Assembly: GCF_000807925.1 (NCBI RefSeq)
Contig: NZ_JRVC01000008.1
Location: 122,993-186,992, forward strand
Length of the DNA: 64,000 nt
Direction: 5' to 3'
From: Novosphingobium subterraneum
GTDB taxonomy: Bacteria > Pseudomonadota > Alphaproteobacteria > Sphingomonadales > Sphingomonadaceae
In this document: positions 8,411 to 18,150 of the stretch, in pieces
Layout: each line of letters starts with the position of its first letter
Numbering within the stretch: position 1 is the stretch's first letter
Notes under the pieces: model-generated
Databases searched by the model: none
What the model was told of the DNA's origin: nothing
The model's input: only the letters and a program-made list of their open reading frames with translations
Position numbers and translations under genes: made by a program

Positions 8411-9703
8411 ATGACCGAACTGCCCATCTCGGCGGACCTGATCGCCGAACGCAATGCCCTTCACGCCGAGGCGCTGGAGGAGGATTACGCAGCACTTGGC
8501 CGGAAGCTTTCCCGTACCGGGATCGACATCGATGCAATCAAGGACCGCGTGGCGGGCTTCTCGGTCGCCGTGCCGTCATGGGGTGCTGGCCGAGGCGGCA
8601 CGCGCTTTGCCAAGTTCCCGATCGCCGGTGAACCGACCAACATTCACGAGAAGCTGGAAGACTGCGCGGTCATCCAGCAGCTCAGCCGCGTCACCCCTCG
8701 CGTGTCCCCGCACTTTCCATGGGACAAGGTCAGCGATTTCACGGCGCTCCGTGAAGAAGCAGCGGCTCTTGGCCTTGGCTGGGATGCGGTGAATTCCAAC
8801 ACCTTTCAGGATCAGGTGGGGCAGGCGCACACTTACGCCAACGGCTCGCTCTCCGCGCAGGATGCTGCCACGCGCCAGCAGGCGGTGGATCACAATATCG
8901 AGTGCATCGAGATCGGGCGCCAGCTCGGCTCTACCGACCTGACGGTGTGGGTAGGTGACGGCACCAACTTCCCCGGTCAGCAGGATCTTGGCCGCAGCCT
9001 CGACCGCTATCTGGAAGCCGCCTCGAAGATCTATGCGGCGCTTCCCGATGACTGGCGGATGCTGCTCGAGCACAAGATGTTCGAGCCGGCATTCTATTCG
9101 ACCGTGATCAGCGACTGGGGTTCCTCGATCCTTGCCGCGCAGGAACTGGGCCCGAAGGCAAAGTGCCTTGTCGACCTCGGCCATCATGCGCCGAACGTGA
9201 ACATCGAACAGATCGTTGCCCGTCTGCACCGCTTCGGCAAACTCGGCGGATTTCACTTCAATGACAGCAAGTATGGCGACGACGACCTCGACAGCGGCTC
9301 GATCAACCCGCACCAGCTGTTTCTGGTCTTCAACGAACTGGTTGAGGCTGAACTGAACCCGCGTGACGGCTTCAACCCCAGCTACATGATCGACCAGTCG
9401 CACAATGTGACCGATCCGATTGAATCGATGCTGTCGAGCGCGGAAACCATCACCCAGTGCTTCGCAAAGGCGCAGCTGGTGGATCGCGCCGCCCTCCACG
9501 CAGCACAGGAAGCCAACGACACGATGATGGCGTTTCAGGCCCTTCGCCGCGCCTACAATGTCGACGTTGCGCCGATCCTGGCAAAGGCGCGGATGGAAGC
9601 CGGTGGCGCCATCGATGTGCTCGAAGCCTATCGCCTCAGCCAGTACCGTGGCCGCAAGGCGCAGGAGCGCAAGGCCGTGGGGCTGGGCGCCGGCATCGTC
9701 TGA
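8411..9703 (+). CDS. rhaI: L-rhamnose isomerase, RhaI type
   Basis: 430-residue metal-dependent TIM-barrel isomerase converting L-rhamnose to L-rhamnulose in the cytoplasm. It belongs to the RhaI (Pseudomonas stutzeri-like) group rather than the E. coli RhaA group. Metal and substrate regions are recognisable at WVGDGTNFPG, EHKMFEPAFY, DLGHHAPNVN and GGFHFNDSKYGDDDLDSGSI. The length matches the family. ATG 8411 follows an AGGATGAAGAG stretch. It sits between the aldolase/dehydrogenase and the rhamnosidase, with gaps of 22 and 37 bases, so one transcript for all three is likely. Confidence 0.95.
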   Translation: MTELPISADLIAERNALHAEALEEDYAALGRKLSRTGIDIDAIKDRVAGFSVAVPSWGAGRGGTRFAKFPIAGEPTNIHEKLEDCAVIQQLSRVTPRVSPHFPWDKVSDFTALREEAAALGLGWDAVNSNTFQDQVGQAHTYANGSLSAQDAATRQQAVDHNIECIEIGRQLGSTDLTVWVGDGTNFPGQQDLGRSLDRYLEAASKIYAALPDDWRMLLEHKMFEPAFYSTVISDWGSSILAAQELGPKAKCLVDLGHHAPNVNIEQIVARLHRFGKLGGFHFNDSKYGDDDLDSGSINPHQLFLVFNELVEAELNPRDGFNPSYMIDQSHNVTDPIESMLSSAETITQCFAKAQLVDRAALHAAQEANDTMMAFQALRRAYNVDVAPILAKARMEAGGAIDVLEAYRLSQYRGRKAQERKAVGLGAGIV

Positions 9704-9740
9704 TTTGCTATTCCATAAAAAGAACAGGTCTGGAGAGAAG

Positions 9741-12700
9741 ATGATGAACATTCGCCGGCGCATTTCAGTCGCAGCGATCCTTGCCTGCAGCACGCTGCTC
9801 TCTCCGGTTGCCTTTGCCGAGGCGCCTACGGCCGAGCAGGGGGCAACGAATCCTGATCCGCTTGCCCAGCAATTCCAGGATCCGCCAATGGAAGCGCGCC
9901 CGCGCGTATGGTGGCACTGGATGAACGGCAATGTCACCAAGGACGGGATCGCCAAGGATCTCGATTGGATGAAGCGCGTCGGCATTGGGGGACTGCAGAA
10001 CTTCGATGCAGGACTCCAGACCCCACAGGTCGTGGGCAAGCGTCTCGTATACATGACGCCGGAATGGAAGGACGCCTTCCGCTTCGCCGCCAGCGAGGCC
10101 GACCGATTGGGCCTTGAACTTGCCATTGCAGCCTCGCCCGGCTGGTCGGAAACAGGTGGGCCTTGGGTAAAGCCTGAAGATGGTCTGAAGAAGGTCGTTT
10201 GGGCTCAAACGCGCCTTAGGGGTGGAAAGCGTTTCACGGGCAAGTTGCCTATGCCCCCGGTCACGACCGGCCCCTTCCTTGACATGCCTGATTCGGATCC
10301 GCTGGCTTCGATCACCGGCGAACATGGCTTCGAGGCCCCCGAGCTATATAGCGATATTGCAGTGCTCGCACTGCCGGATACGGCAGCGGAAGATGTGCTT
10401 CCTTCCTTCAGTTCGGATGGCAAGCCGATCTCCGCCGCGGCACTGGCGGATGCCAGCCTGCAGACTGGCGTGACCTTGCCGCGCTGTCCGGCGGAGGCGC
10501 CAACCACTCTGGTGGCGAGCTACGCCAAGCCACAGGCGATACGCTCTGCGACGATCGCCATTCCCGGTGCGAAAAGCATGTTTGCCGGGCCGACTCTCGA
10601 CATTCGCCTCGAGGCCAGCAATGACGGCACCACATGGCAGCCTGTTGCAAGCATGCCGGTCACCGGCGCCCCGTCCACCGTCAGTTTCGAGCCGGTAACC
10701 GCGCGGCATTTCCGTCTGGTTTTCGTACCCCTGCCATTCAATGGCTCCAATTTGGGCGATCCCACACCCGGTGTCGTCGTTGGCGGTTTTGTCGACATGA
10801 TCGCGGCTAGCGCGAAGGCGCCGCTCGAGATCAAGCAATTCCGCCTGACCTCCGAAACCATAATCGATCAGTTTGAAGCCAAGGCAGGCTATGCGATCGC
10901 ACGGGATTACGACGCGCTCGGCGAACCAGATAGGGCGGCCGTTGGCGTTGACCCTTCGAGGATCGTCGACCTGACAGGCAAGATGCGTCCTGACGGCTCA
11001 CTCGATTGGACACCGCCCAAGGGGAAATGGCGCGTGATCCGTCTTGGATCTAGCCTGCTTGGCACAACCAATCATCCCGCGCCGCCCGAGGCGACGGGCC
11101 TCGAAGTCGACAAGTTCGACGGTGCTGCCGTTCGTCGCTATCTCGAGCACTACATCGGCACGTATAAGGATGCGGCGGGCGAGGATCTCGTCGGCAAGCG
11201 CGGTGTTCGCGCTCTGCTGACGGATTCCATCGAAGTGGGGGCGGCCAATTGGACGCCGCGCATGATCGAGCAGTTCAAGCGCCTGCGCGGCTATGACCCG
11301 ATGCCTTACCTGCCGACGCTTGCCGGCGTATTGGTCGGCACGCGCGAGCAGTCGGACAAGTTCCTGCGCGATTACCGCCAGACTCTCGCCGATCTCATGG
11401 CATCGGAACACTACGGAACAGTTGCGCAAGTGGCGCACGAGAATGGCCTGAAGGTCTATGGGGAGGCTCTCGAGGACAACCGTCCTTCGCTTGGCGACGA
11501 CATGGCAATGCGCAGTCATGCAGATGTGCCGATGTCCGCCTTGTGGACCTTCGGCCGCAAGGCCGGGCCCAACCCCAGCTACCTTGCCGACATGAAAGGC
11601 GCTGCCTCGGTGGCGCATGTCTATGGCCAGAACATCGTCGCGGCAGAATCGATGACGTCAGCCTTGGCGCCTTGGGCCTACGCTCCCAACGAATTGCGCC
11701 GCATCATCGATCTGGAATTCGCCAGCGGCGTCAACCGCCCGGTCGTGCACACCTCGGTGCATCAACCGGTTGACGACAAGGTGCCGGGCCTTTCGTTGGC
11801 CTTCTTCGGCCAGTTCTTCAACCGCCATGAGGCGTGGGCTGAACTTGCCCGGCCTTGGGTTGATTACATGGCGCGGTCTTCTCTGCTGTTGCAGGCAGGC
11901 CGCAACGTTGCAGACGTCGCCTATTTCTACGGCGAGGAAGGACCGCTCACTGCGCTTTATGGGCGCAAGCCGATCGGTGACGCACCAAAGGCACATGCCT
12001 ATGATTTCATCAACCGCGACGCGCTTTTCGATGCGATCGAGGTCCAGGATGGAGAAATAGTCGCCAAGGGCGGGGCGCGTTACAAGGCGATCCAGCTTGG
12101 CGGATCGACCCGGCGCATGACCGTCGCAACCTTGCGGCGCCTCGCCACGCTGGTCGAAGCGGGCGCAACCGTCGTCGGCCACGCACCCGAAAGCTCGCCT
12201 GCACTGGCGGACGGCAAGGCCGACTTCGCCGCGCTGGTCGCGAAACTGTGGTCCGGGGCACCGGTGACGCGGCTTGGGGCAGGGCAGGTCATCGCCTCTG
12301 CCGATATCGACGCTGCGCTGGCGAAGGCAGGTGTGTCGCCCGATTTCAGAATGTCCGGAGCAAGTGCGGATGCTCAGGTACTGTTCGTTCACCGCAATCT
12401 GGGCGACGGGGATCTGTGGTTCCTGAACAACCGCAAGACGGTGGATGAGCGCGTAGAGGCGCGTTTCCGCGTCACTGGAAAGCAGCCAGAGTTGTGGTAC
12501 GCCGATAGCGGGCGTTCCGAGCCTGTATCCTACCGCATCGAGAACGGTGAGACGATCGTCCCGCTGACGCTCGGCGCAGAGAGTTCCGTCTTCGTCGTGT
12601 TCCGTAAGCCCGCCAAGGCCAACTCGCTGATGATCAAGAAGGCGGTGCCTACGGCTGTGGCGACGCTGGACAGGCCCTGGCAGGTCGCTTTCCAGGCCGA

Positions 12701-13151
12701 CCGTGGCGCACCGGCAGGCATCACCTTGCCGAAACTGGCATCGCTGAGCGATCAGGCTGAACCGGGCGTCAGGTATTTCTCGGGCATGGCGACCTACACC
12801 AGCAGCTTCACCTTGCCCAAGAGCGTGAACGCTGGCGCGCCACTTTGGCTTAATCTCGGCGAAGTGGGCGAGATCGCTGAGGTGTCAGTCAATGGCAAGC
12901 ACGTTGGCTATGCCTGGCACAAGCCCTATCGCGTCGACCTGTCAGGTGTGGTGAGGAAGGGCGTGAATTCGGTGGAGGTGAAGGTCGCAAACCTCTGGGT
13001 CAATCGCCTGATCGGCGATGCGCAACCCGGTGCGGAAAAGGTGACGTGGACGTCGTTCCCAACCTATCGTGCCGACACCGCGCTCCGCCCTTCGGGCCTG
13101 ATCGGCCCGGTTACCCTTGAGTCTGCCGGGGAGGCGCAGTCGAATCCCTGA
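9741..13151 (+). CDS. Secreted alpha-L-rhamnosidase, GH106 type
   Basis: 1136-residue exported enzyme of glycoside hydrolase family 106, which removes terminal alpha-L-rhamnose from plant polysaccharides and flavonoid or other glycosides. Residues 1-28 are a signal peptide. The family start RPRVWWHWMNGNVTKDGI lies near residue 55, and the catalytic region continues through HYGTVAQVAHENGLKVYGEA and the following segment. A jelly-roll galactose-binding-like domain occupies the C-terminus (LWLNLGEVGEIAEVSVNGKH). GGAGAG precedes the ATG. It is third in the rhamnose operon. Its end overlaps the convergent LacI gene by 41 bases, leaving no room for a separate terminator. Confidence 0.93.
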   Translation: MMNIRRRISVAAILACSTLLSPVAFAEAPTAEQGATNPDPLAQQFQDPPMEARPRVWWHWMNGNVTKDGIAKDLDWMKRVGIGGLQNFDAGLQTPQVVGKRLVYMTPEWKDAFRFAASEADRLGLELAIAASPGWSETGGPWVKPEDGLKKVVWAQTRLRGGKRFTGKLPMPPVTTGPFLDMPDSDPLASITGEHGFEAPELYSDIAVLALPDTAAEDVLPSFSSDGKPISAAALADASLQTGVTLPRCPAEAPTTLVASYAKPQAIRSATIAIPGAKSMFAGPTLDIRLEASNDGTTWQPVASMPVTGAPSTVSFEPVTARHFRLVFVPLPFNGSNLGDPTPGVVVGGFVDMIAASAKAPLEIKQFRLTSETIIDQFEAKAGYAIARDYDALGEPDRAAVGVDPSRIVDLTGKMRPDGSLDWTPPKGKWRVIRLGSSLLGTTNHPAPPEATGLEVDKFDGAAVRRYLEHYIGTYKDAAGEDLVGKRGVRALLTDSIEVGAANWTPRMIEQFKRLRGYDPMPYLPTLAGVLVGTREQSDKFLRDYRQTLADLMASEHYGTVAQVAHENGLKVYGEALEDNRPSLGDDMAMRSHADVPMSALWTFGRKAGPNPSYLADMKGAASVAHVYGQNIVAAESMTSALAPWAYAPNELRRIIDLEFASGVNRPVVHTSVHQPVDDKVPGLSLAFFGQFFNRHEAWAELARPWVDYMARSSLLLQAGRNVADVAYFYGEEGPLTALYGRKPIGDAPKAHAYDFINRDALFDAIEVQDGEIVAKGGARYKAIQLGGSTRRMTVATLRRLATLVEAGATVVGHAPESSPALADGKADFAALVAKLWSGAPVTRLGAGQVIASADIDAALAKAGVSPDFRMSGASADAQVLFVHRNLGDGDLWFLNNRKTVDERVEARFRVTGKQPELWYADSGRSEPVSYRIENGETIVPLTLGAESSVFVVFRKPAKANSLMIKKAVPTAVATLDRPWQVAFQADRGAPAGITLPKLASLSDQAEPGVRYFSGMATYTSSFTLPKSVNAGAPLWLNLGEVGEIAEVSVNGKHVGYAWHKPYRVDLSGVVRKGVNSVEVKVANLWVNRLIGDAQPGAEKVTWTSFPTYRADTALRPSGLIGPVTLESAGEAQSNP

Positions 13152-14157
13152 TCACCAGCTGGAACCCAAGCTGGGAAATCTTGCCTTCCTGCTCATCTCT
13201 CCTGAGCAGGAGGGCTGCGGCAGCCTGGCCCATTTCCTCGATCGGCTGATACACGGTCGTCAGATAGGGCCAGACTGACCGCGCAATCCAGCTGTCGTCG
13301 AAGCCGCAGACAGAGATGTCGTCCGGCACCTTCAATCCTGCCTTCGAACATGCGGCCATCACGCCAGCAGCGCTGTCGTCATTGCAGGCGAAGACGGCGG
13401 TTGGCCTGGGGCTCTGAGCGATCAAGGTTTCGCCTGCAGCAATACCGCCTTCAAACGAAAACCCGCCATCGGCGTCGATGATCGGGGTGGCGCTGCCCAG
13501 CCGTTCCAGTTCCGCGATGAAACCGTCGCGTCTCCGGGCAGCGGCCATGTGCGATGCGGGGCCCCGCATGACTGCGAAGCGGCGGTGGCCAAGATCCCAC
13601 AGATGCTGGGCCATTGCCGCCGCCGCAGCAGCGTCGTCGATGGCAATTCCAGGGCCACGAGCATTGTCGAGCGCGGGGGCGATCCGGACATAGCGGATCT
13701 TGCGCGCCTCAAGAAAGTCCAGGAGAAGCAGATTGTCCGACAGCGGGGGCGTCAATACGAACCCATCGCAGCGATTGTTACGAATAAGGGCTTCCAACTG
13801 CGCGGAAAATTGTTCGTCCGGTACGGTGGAATCGACATTGTCGATGCGCAGGTGATACTGGTGGGACCGTACGACGTTGTAGACGCCCTTCTGGATTTTC
13901 ATGGTGTAGTGCGGGCTCGGATTGTCCAGCAGCAGGCCAATGATGAAGGTGCGTGATCCGGCCAGCGAACGAGCAGCGGCATCAGGGACATAGTTCAGTT
14001 CTGCAATTGCAGCCTCGACCTTGGCGCGCAGGTTTGCCGACACGTGAGGCTCGCCATTGATGACGCGAGACACGCTTTTCAACGACACGCCTGAAAGACG
14101 TGCCACATCGTCCATGGTGGCCCGCGCGGAATTCGCCGGAAAGGTCAGGGGGGTCAT
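13111..14157 (-). CDS. LacI family transcriptional regulator of the rhamnoside locus
   Basis: 348-residue LacI/GalR repressor. The N-terminal helix-turn-helix lies at about residues 14-40 (MDDVARLSGVSLKSVSRVI plus NGEPHVS). The periplasmic-binding-like effector domain follows, with VFACNDDSAAGVMAA and ISVCGFDDSWIA as hallmark strands. AGAGAAG precedes the ATG. It converges on the rhamnosidase gene and is divergent from the GH3-carboxylesterase pair. A 16-bp LacI-type operator lies 126 bases upstream of its start. The effector is probably rhamnose, a rhamnose derivative or a released sugar; that is inferred from neighbours only. Confidence 0.92.
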   Translation of the reverse strand: MTPLTFPANSARATMDDVARLSGVSLKSVSRVINGEPHVSANLRAKVEAAIAELNYVPDAAARSLAGSRTFIIGLLLDNPSPHYTMKIQKGVYNVVRSHQYHLRIDNVDSTVPDEQFSAQLEALIRNNRCDGFVLTPPLSDNLLLLDFLEARKIRYVRIAPALDNARGPGIAIDDAAAAAAMAQHLWDLGHRRFAVMRGPASHMAAARRRDGFIAELERLGSATPIIDADGGFSFEGGIAAGETLIAQSPRPTAVFACNDDSAAGVMAACSKAGLKVPDDISVCGFDDSWIARSVWPYLTTVYQPIEEMGQAAAALLLRRDEQEGKISQLGFQLVIRDSTAPPRQTQG

Positions 14158-14282
14158 GCTTCTCTTTGTGACAATAGAGGGATGGAAACCGCTCTGCGAA
14201 CATTCTCAATTTGAAACCTAGTCTGTGCGTGTGCGCATCACAAGGACCCTATTTTACGCATCGAGGTTTCTACGTGAGCCGC

Positions 14283-14298
14283 TTGACAGCGCTGCCAA
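14283..14298. promoter_or_regulatory. LacI-family operator overlapping a TTGACA -35 element
   Basis: TTGACAGCGCTGCCAA is a 16-bp pseudopalindrome with 14 of 16 positions symmetric and a CG centre, the form bound by LacI/GalR repressors. Its first six bases equal the consensus -35 hexamer. It lies 62 bases before the GH3 ATG and 126 bases before the lacI-family start, so one bound repressor could block the GH3 promoter. A clear -10 was not identified. Confidence 0.65.
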
Positions 14299-14359
14299 TA
14301 CTCTGGCACGTCCACGGCTATCGAGTGGTCAATCCGCTGTGAATTTCAGGAGACAATGG

Positions 14360-16573
14360 ATGTCGAAGGTGTGGCGCCTCTTGGTGGCGGCGAGCACGAT
14401 GGTGGTTGCTGGCACAACGGACACCCGGGCCCAGCAGGCGCCAGCCGTGGACATGAAGGCGGCCGACGCGCGCGCTGCGGCGACGGTGAAGCAGATGACG
14501 GCGGACGAGAAGGTGGTGCTGACGCATGGCATCATGCCGCTGCCCTTGGGTGGGCCGACCCCTCCGATCCCTGCCGATGCGATTGCCGGTGCCGGCTATA
14601 TTCCGGGGATCGAACGCCTTGGCGTGCCGGCGCTGAAGGAAACCGATGCCAGCCTTGGCGTGTCCTACGTCATGGGCATCCGCAAGGACGGGGCGACGGC
14701 GCTGCCCTCTGGCGTCGCGCAGGCGGCTTCGTGGAACCCGGACCTGATGTATCGCGGCGGCGCGATGATCGGATCGGAGGCGCGGGCCAAGGGCTTCAAC
14801 GTGCTGCTGGCCGGCGGTGTCAACCTGATGCGCGATCCGCGCAATGGCCGGACTTTCGAATATCTTGCCGAAGATCCGCTGCTTTCGGGGATTCTGGTAG
14901 GCGCAGCGATCCGGGGCATCCAGTCGAACAACATCATCTCGACGATCAAGCACTTCGCGCTGAACGGGCAGGAGACCGGGCGCAAGTATGTTGACGTCAA
15001 GATCAGCGAAGGCGCCGCGCGCGAGAGCGACTTGCTCGCCTTCCAGATCGGTATCGAACAGGGCCAGCCCGGCTCCGTGATGTGCGCCTACAACCGCGTG
15101 TGGGGCGAACAGGCCTGCGCCAACGACTGGCTGCTCAACAAGGTGCTGAAAGGGTCGTGGGGCTACAAGGGCTTCGTGATGTCCGACTGGGGCGCGGTGC
15201 CGAACATCGACGCGGCGCTGAAGGGGCTTGACCAGCAGTTGGGCGAGCAGCTCGATCCGGCCGTGTTCTTCGGTGACAAGCTCAAGGACAAGGCGGCGGC
15301 AGACCCCGCGTGGAAAGCGCGGCTCGATGACATGAACCGCCGCGTGCTTACCGCGATTTACGCCTCGGGCCTCGACAGAAGCCCGGTCAAGCCCGCCGAC
15401 AAGATCGATTTCGCAGCAAATGGCGCGGTGGCGGAGGAAGTTGCCAAACAGGGTATCGTGCTGCTCAAAAACAACGGCGCACTCCCGCTGGCCAAGTCGG
15501 CAAAGTCGATCGCGATCATCGGTGGCTATGCCGATGGCGGCGTGCTTTCGGGCGCAGGTTCGAGCCAGGTGCATGGCGAAGGCGGCCCTGCCGTGACCCG
15601 TCCTATTGGCGGCAAGGGTGTGTGGGCCGGTTTCATTGCCCAGCAGTACCACCGCTCCAGCCCGATGGACGCGATCCAGGCCCTGGCCAAGGACGCCAAG
15701 GTGACCTTCCGTGACGGGCGCTACATTGCCGATGCAGTGGAGAAGGCCAAGCAGTCGGAAGTTGCCATCGTCTTTGCGACGCAGTGGACCACGGAAGGCC
15801 TCGACGTCCCCGATCTGTCGCTGCCTGACGGTCAGGATGAACTCATCGCAGCGGTTGCAGCCGCCAATCCCAACACCATCGTTGTCCTGGAAACAGGCGG
15901 CCCTGTGAAGATGCCTTGGCTGGACAAGGTCGCGGGCGTCATCGAGGCCTGGTATCCCGGCGCACGCGGCGGGCCGGCGATCGCATCGGTGCTGTTCGGT
16001 GACACCAACCCTTCGGGCCGCCTGCCTCTGACCTTCCCGGCCAGCGAAGCGCAATTGCCACGGCCCAAGCTAGATGGCAGCGATTGGGTCGAGCCCGACT
16101 TTTCCGGCGGGCCATCCTCGGGCAGCGACAAGCTGGTATCCGACTACGACATTGAGGGTTCGGACGTCGGCTACCGCTGGTTCGCGAGGCAAGGAGCGAA
16201 GCCGCTGTTCCCGTTTGGCCACGGCCTTTCGTACACGACCTTCGAGAGTGCTAGTCTGAAGGTGAAGGGCCTGACCGCCAGCTTCACAGTGAAGAACACC
16301 GGCAAGCGCGAGGGCGCCGACGTGGCGCAGCTTTACCTTGTCGACCGTGCAGGACAGGCCAAGCGCCGCCTTGCCGGGTTCCAGCGGGTGAACCTCGCCG
16401 CAGGCGCATCGCAAAACGTCAGCCTGACCATCGATCCGCGCATCCTCGCTGACTGGAAGAACGGCGGCTGGACAATGCCGGCTGGCGAATACACCTTTGC
16501 CCTTGGCAAGGACGCCGAAACACTGGGAGCGCCGGTGAAGGTCAGGCTGCCGGCCAAGACGTGGAAGGATTGA
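14360..16573 (+). CDS. Secreted GH3 beta-glycosidase with C-terminal fibronectin-III-like domain
   Basis: 737-residue exported GH3 enzyme in the beta-glucosidase/beta-xylosidase group. A signal peptide covers about residues 1-25. The TIM barrel includes IKHFALNGQE near 197 and GFVMSDWGAV with Asp276 as the catalytic nucleophile. The alpha/beta sandwich follows, and the C-terminal FTVKNTGKREGADVAQLYL marks a fibronectin-III-like domain. AGGAGA lies just upstream of the ATG. The carboxylesterase starts two bases after its stop, so the two are co-transcribed and presumably co-translated. Together with GH106 it could release glucose after rhamnose is removed. Substrate specificity is inferred from context. 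Confidence 0.93.
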   Translation: MSKVWRLLVAASTMVVAGTTDTRAQQAPAVDMKAADARAAATVKQMTADEKVVLTHGIMPLPLGGPTPPIPADAIAGAGYIPGIERLGVPALKETDASLGVSYVMGIRKDGATALPSGVAQAASWNPDLMYRGGAMIGSEARAKGFNVLLAGGVNLMRDPRNGRTFEYLAEDPLLSGILVGAAIRGIQSNNIISTIKHFALNGQETGRKYVDVKISEGAARESDLLAFQIGIEQGQPGSVMCAYNRVWGEQACANDWLLNKVLKGSWGYKGFVMSDWGAVPNIDAALKGLDQQLGEQLDPAVFFGDKLKDKAAADPAWKARLDDMNRRVLTAIYASGLDRSPVKPADKIDFAANGAVAEEVAKQGIVLLKNNGALPLAKSAKSIAIIGGYADGGVLSGAGSSQVHGEGGPAVTRPIGGKGVWAGFIAQQYHRSSPMDAIQALAKDAKVTFRDGRYIADAVEKAKQSEVAIVFATQWTTEGLDVPDLSLPDGQDELIAAVAAANPNTIVVLETGGPVKMPWLDKVAGVIEAWYPGARGGPAIASVLFGDTNPSGRLPLTFPASEAQLPRPKLDGSDWVEPDFSGGPSSGSDKLVSDYDIEGSDVGYRWFARQGAKPLFPFGHGLSYTTFESASLKVKGLTASFTVKNTGKREGADVAQLYLVDRAGQAKRRLAGFQRVNLAAGASQNVSLTIDPRILADWKNGGWTMPAGEYTFALGKDAETLGAPVKVRLPAKTWKD

Positions 16574-16575
16574 GG

Positions 16576-18114
16576 ATGCGTGTCATCACAACGCTCGCCT
16601 TGGGCGCCGGAATGTTGGCCCTGTCATCAGGTGTCGGCCATGCTGCCAAGCCGCGAGCCGGGTCTTCAGACATGACGACTGAAGTGATCGTTGAAACCGC
16701 CTCAGGGCCGGTTCGCGGCGTTCAGGCGGCAAACGGCGTCTCGGCCTTTCTTGGCATTCCCTATGCCGCGTCTCCAGTCGGGGAAAACCGCTGGCGCGAG
16801 CCACAGCCGGTGGCGACATGGACCTCGGTGCGCGATGCCACCAAGTATGGAGCCGATTGCCTTCAAGCCCCATTCCCGCCCGATGCAGCGCCGATCCGCA
16901 CCACGCCATCGGAAGACTGCCTCTTCGTCAACGTCTGGAAACCCTCATCGGCCAAGCCGGGGGCCAAATTGCCAGTGATGGTGTGGGTCCACGGTGGAGG
17001 GTTCGTCAACGGTGGCTCGTCCCCTGCGGTCTATTCGGGCGAAAACTTTGCGCGCGATGGCGTCGTGCTGATCAGCCTCAACTATCGGCTGGGTCGCTTT
17101 GGCTTCTTTGCCCATCCGGCCTTGGCGGCAGAGGGGTACGGCGGCAACTTCGGCTATCTCGACCAGATCGCGGCGCTCCGCTGGGTAAAGGCCAATGCCG
17201 AGAGATTTGGCGGTGACCCGGCGAACGTCACTGTCTTCGGGGAAAGCGCGGGCGGCATGTCGATGCACATGCTGTTGCAGGCTCCAGAGGCGCGTGGGCT
17301 GTTCCAGAAGGTGATCATCGAAAGTGGTGCCGGGCGCGAACGCTCCTTGCCGACGCCAACCATAGCCGGTGCAGCAAAGGCCGGGGAAACTTTCGCAGCC
17401 GGTCTCGACGCAGCAGGGCTGCGCGCCTTGCCGGCGGAGAAGGTGACCGGCGATCTCTCCATGATGACGATGGCGCAGCCGTCCTATTCCGGACCGATGG
17501 TCGATGCCCGTACGATTTTCGGCAGCCCGGTCGAGGCAATCGCCGCCGGACTTTATGCCAAGGTTCCGATCATGGTCGGCGCAAACTCTGCCGACGGACT
17601 TCCGTTTGGGACCGACAAGGCCAAGATCTTTGCCAGCTATGGCGAACGGGAAGCAGAAGCGCGAAAGCTATATGATCCGACTGGCGATGGTGCACCTTTG
17701 CAGGTTGCGGTCATGACCAGCGCCGATCGCACGTTCATCGAACCGGCACTTGCCGTGGCAAGGGCCCTGGCAAAGCGGGGACAGGCGGCTTTTCTGTATC
17801 GATTCGACTATGCCCATCCGGATTTCCGCAAGGCAATGGGGGGCGCGCCGCACGCCAGCGAACTGCCCTATGTCTTCGACACCGTTGCAGCCCGCACGCA
17901 GTGGAAGATGGTCCCTGGGGAGCAAGCGGTCGCAACCACCACGCACAAGCTGTGGATCGATTTCGCAACGCACGGAACTCCGGGGCCGGCGTGGCCGGTC
18001 GCCACCTCTGACGACACCCGGGTCATGCTTATTGCTGAAGGGGGCGCGAAGCATGGCGAGGACCCCTACCGCGCCCGGCTCGATTTCGTGGAAAGGACTG
18101 CCGAAGCAAAGTGA
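16576..18114 (+). CDS. Secreted type-B carboxylesterase
   Basis: 512-residue alpha/beta hydrolase of the carboxylesterase/lipase type-B family. Residues 1-23 are a signal peptide. EDCLFVNVW (about 113-121) is the family signature, VHGGGF is the oxyanion loop, and GESAGG contains the nucleophile Ser224. The catalytic His is probably in PHASELPYVF near residue 425. It starts two bases after the GH3 stop, with AAGGAT upstream of the ATG. In this setting it may remove acetyl, feruloyl or other acyl groups from rhamnosides, which is an inference. A strong hairpin follows. Confidence 0.9.
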   Translation: MRVITTLALGAGMLALSSGVGHAAKPRAGSSDMTTEVIVETASGPVRGVQAANGVSAFLGIPYAASPVGENRWREPQPVATWTSVRDATKYGADCLQAPFPPDAAPIRTTPSEDCLFVNVWKPSSAKPGAKLPVMVWVHGGGFVNGGSSPAVYSGENFARDGVVLISLNYRLGRFGFFAHPALAAEGYGGNFGYLDQIAALRWVKANAERFGGDPANVTVFGESAGGMSMHMLLQAPEARGLFQKVIIESGAGRERSLPTPTIAGAAKAGETFAAGLDAAGLRALPAEKVTGDLSMMTMAQPSYSGPMVDARTIFGSPVEAIAAGLYAKVPIMVGANSADGLPFGTDKAKIFASYGEREAEARKLYDPTGDGAPLQVAVMTSADRTFIEPALAVARALAKRGQAAFLYRFDYAHPDFRKAMGGAPHASELPYVFDTVAARTQWKMVPGEQAVATTTHKLWIDFATHGTPGPAWPVATSDDTRVMLIAEGGAKHGEDPYRARLDFVERTAEAK

Positions 18115-18150
18115 ACTTCGCGCTGACGTATTGGCGGGCTTGAGTCAGGT

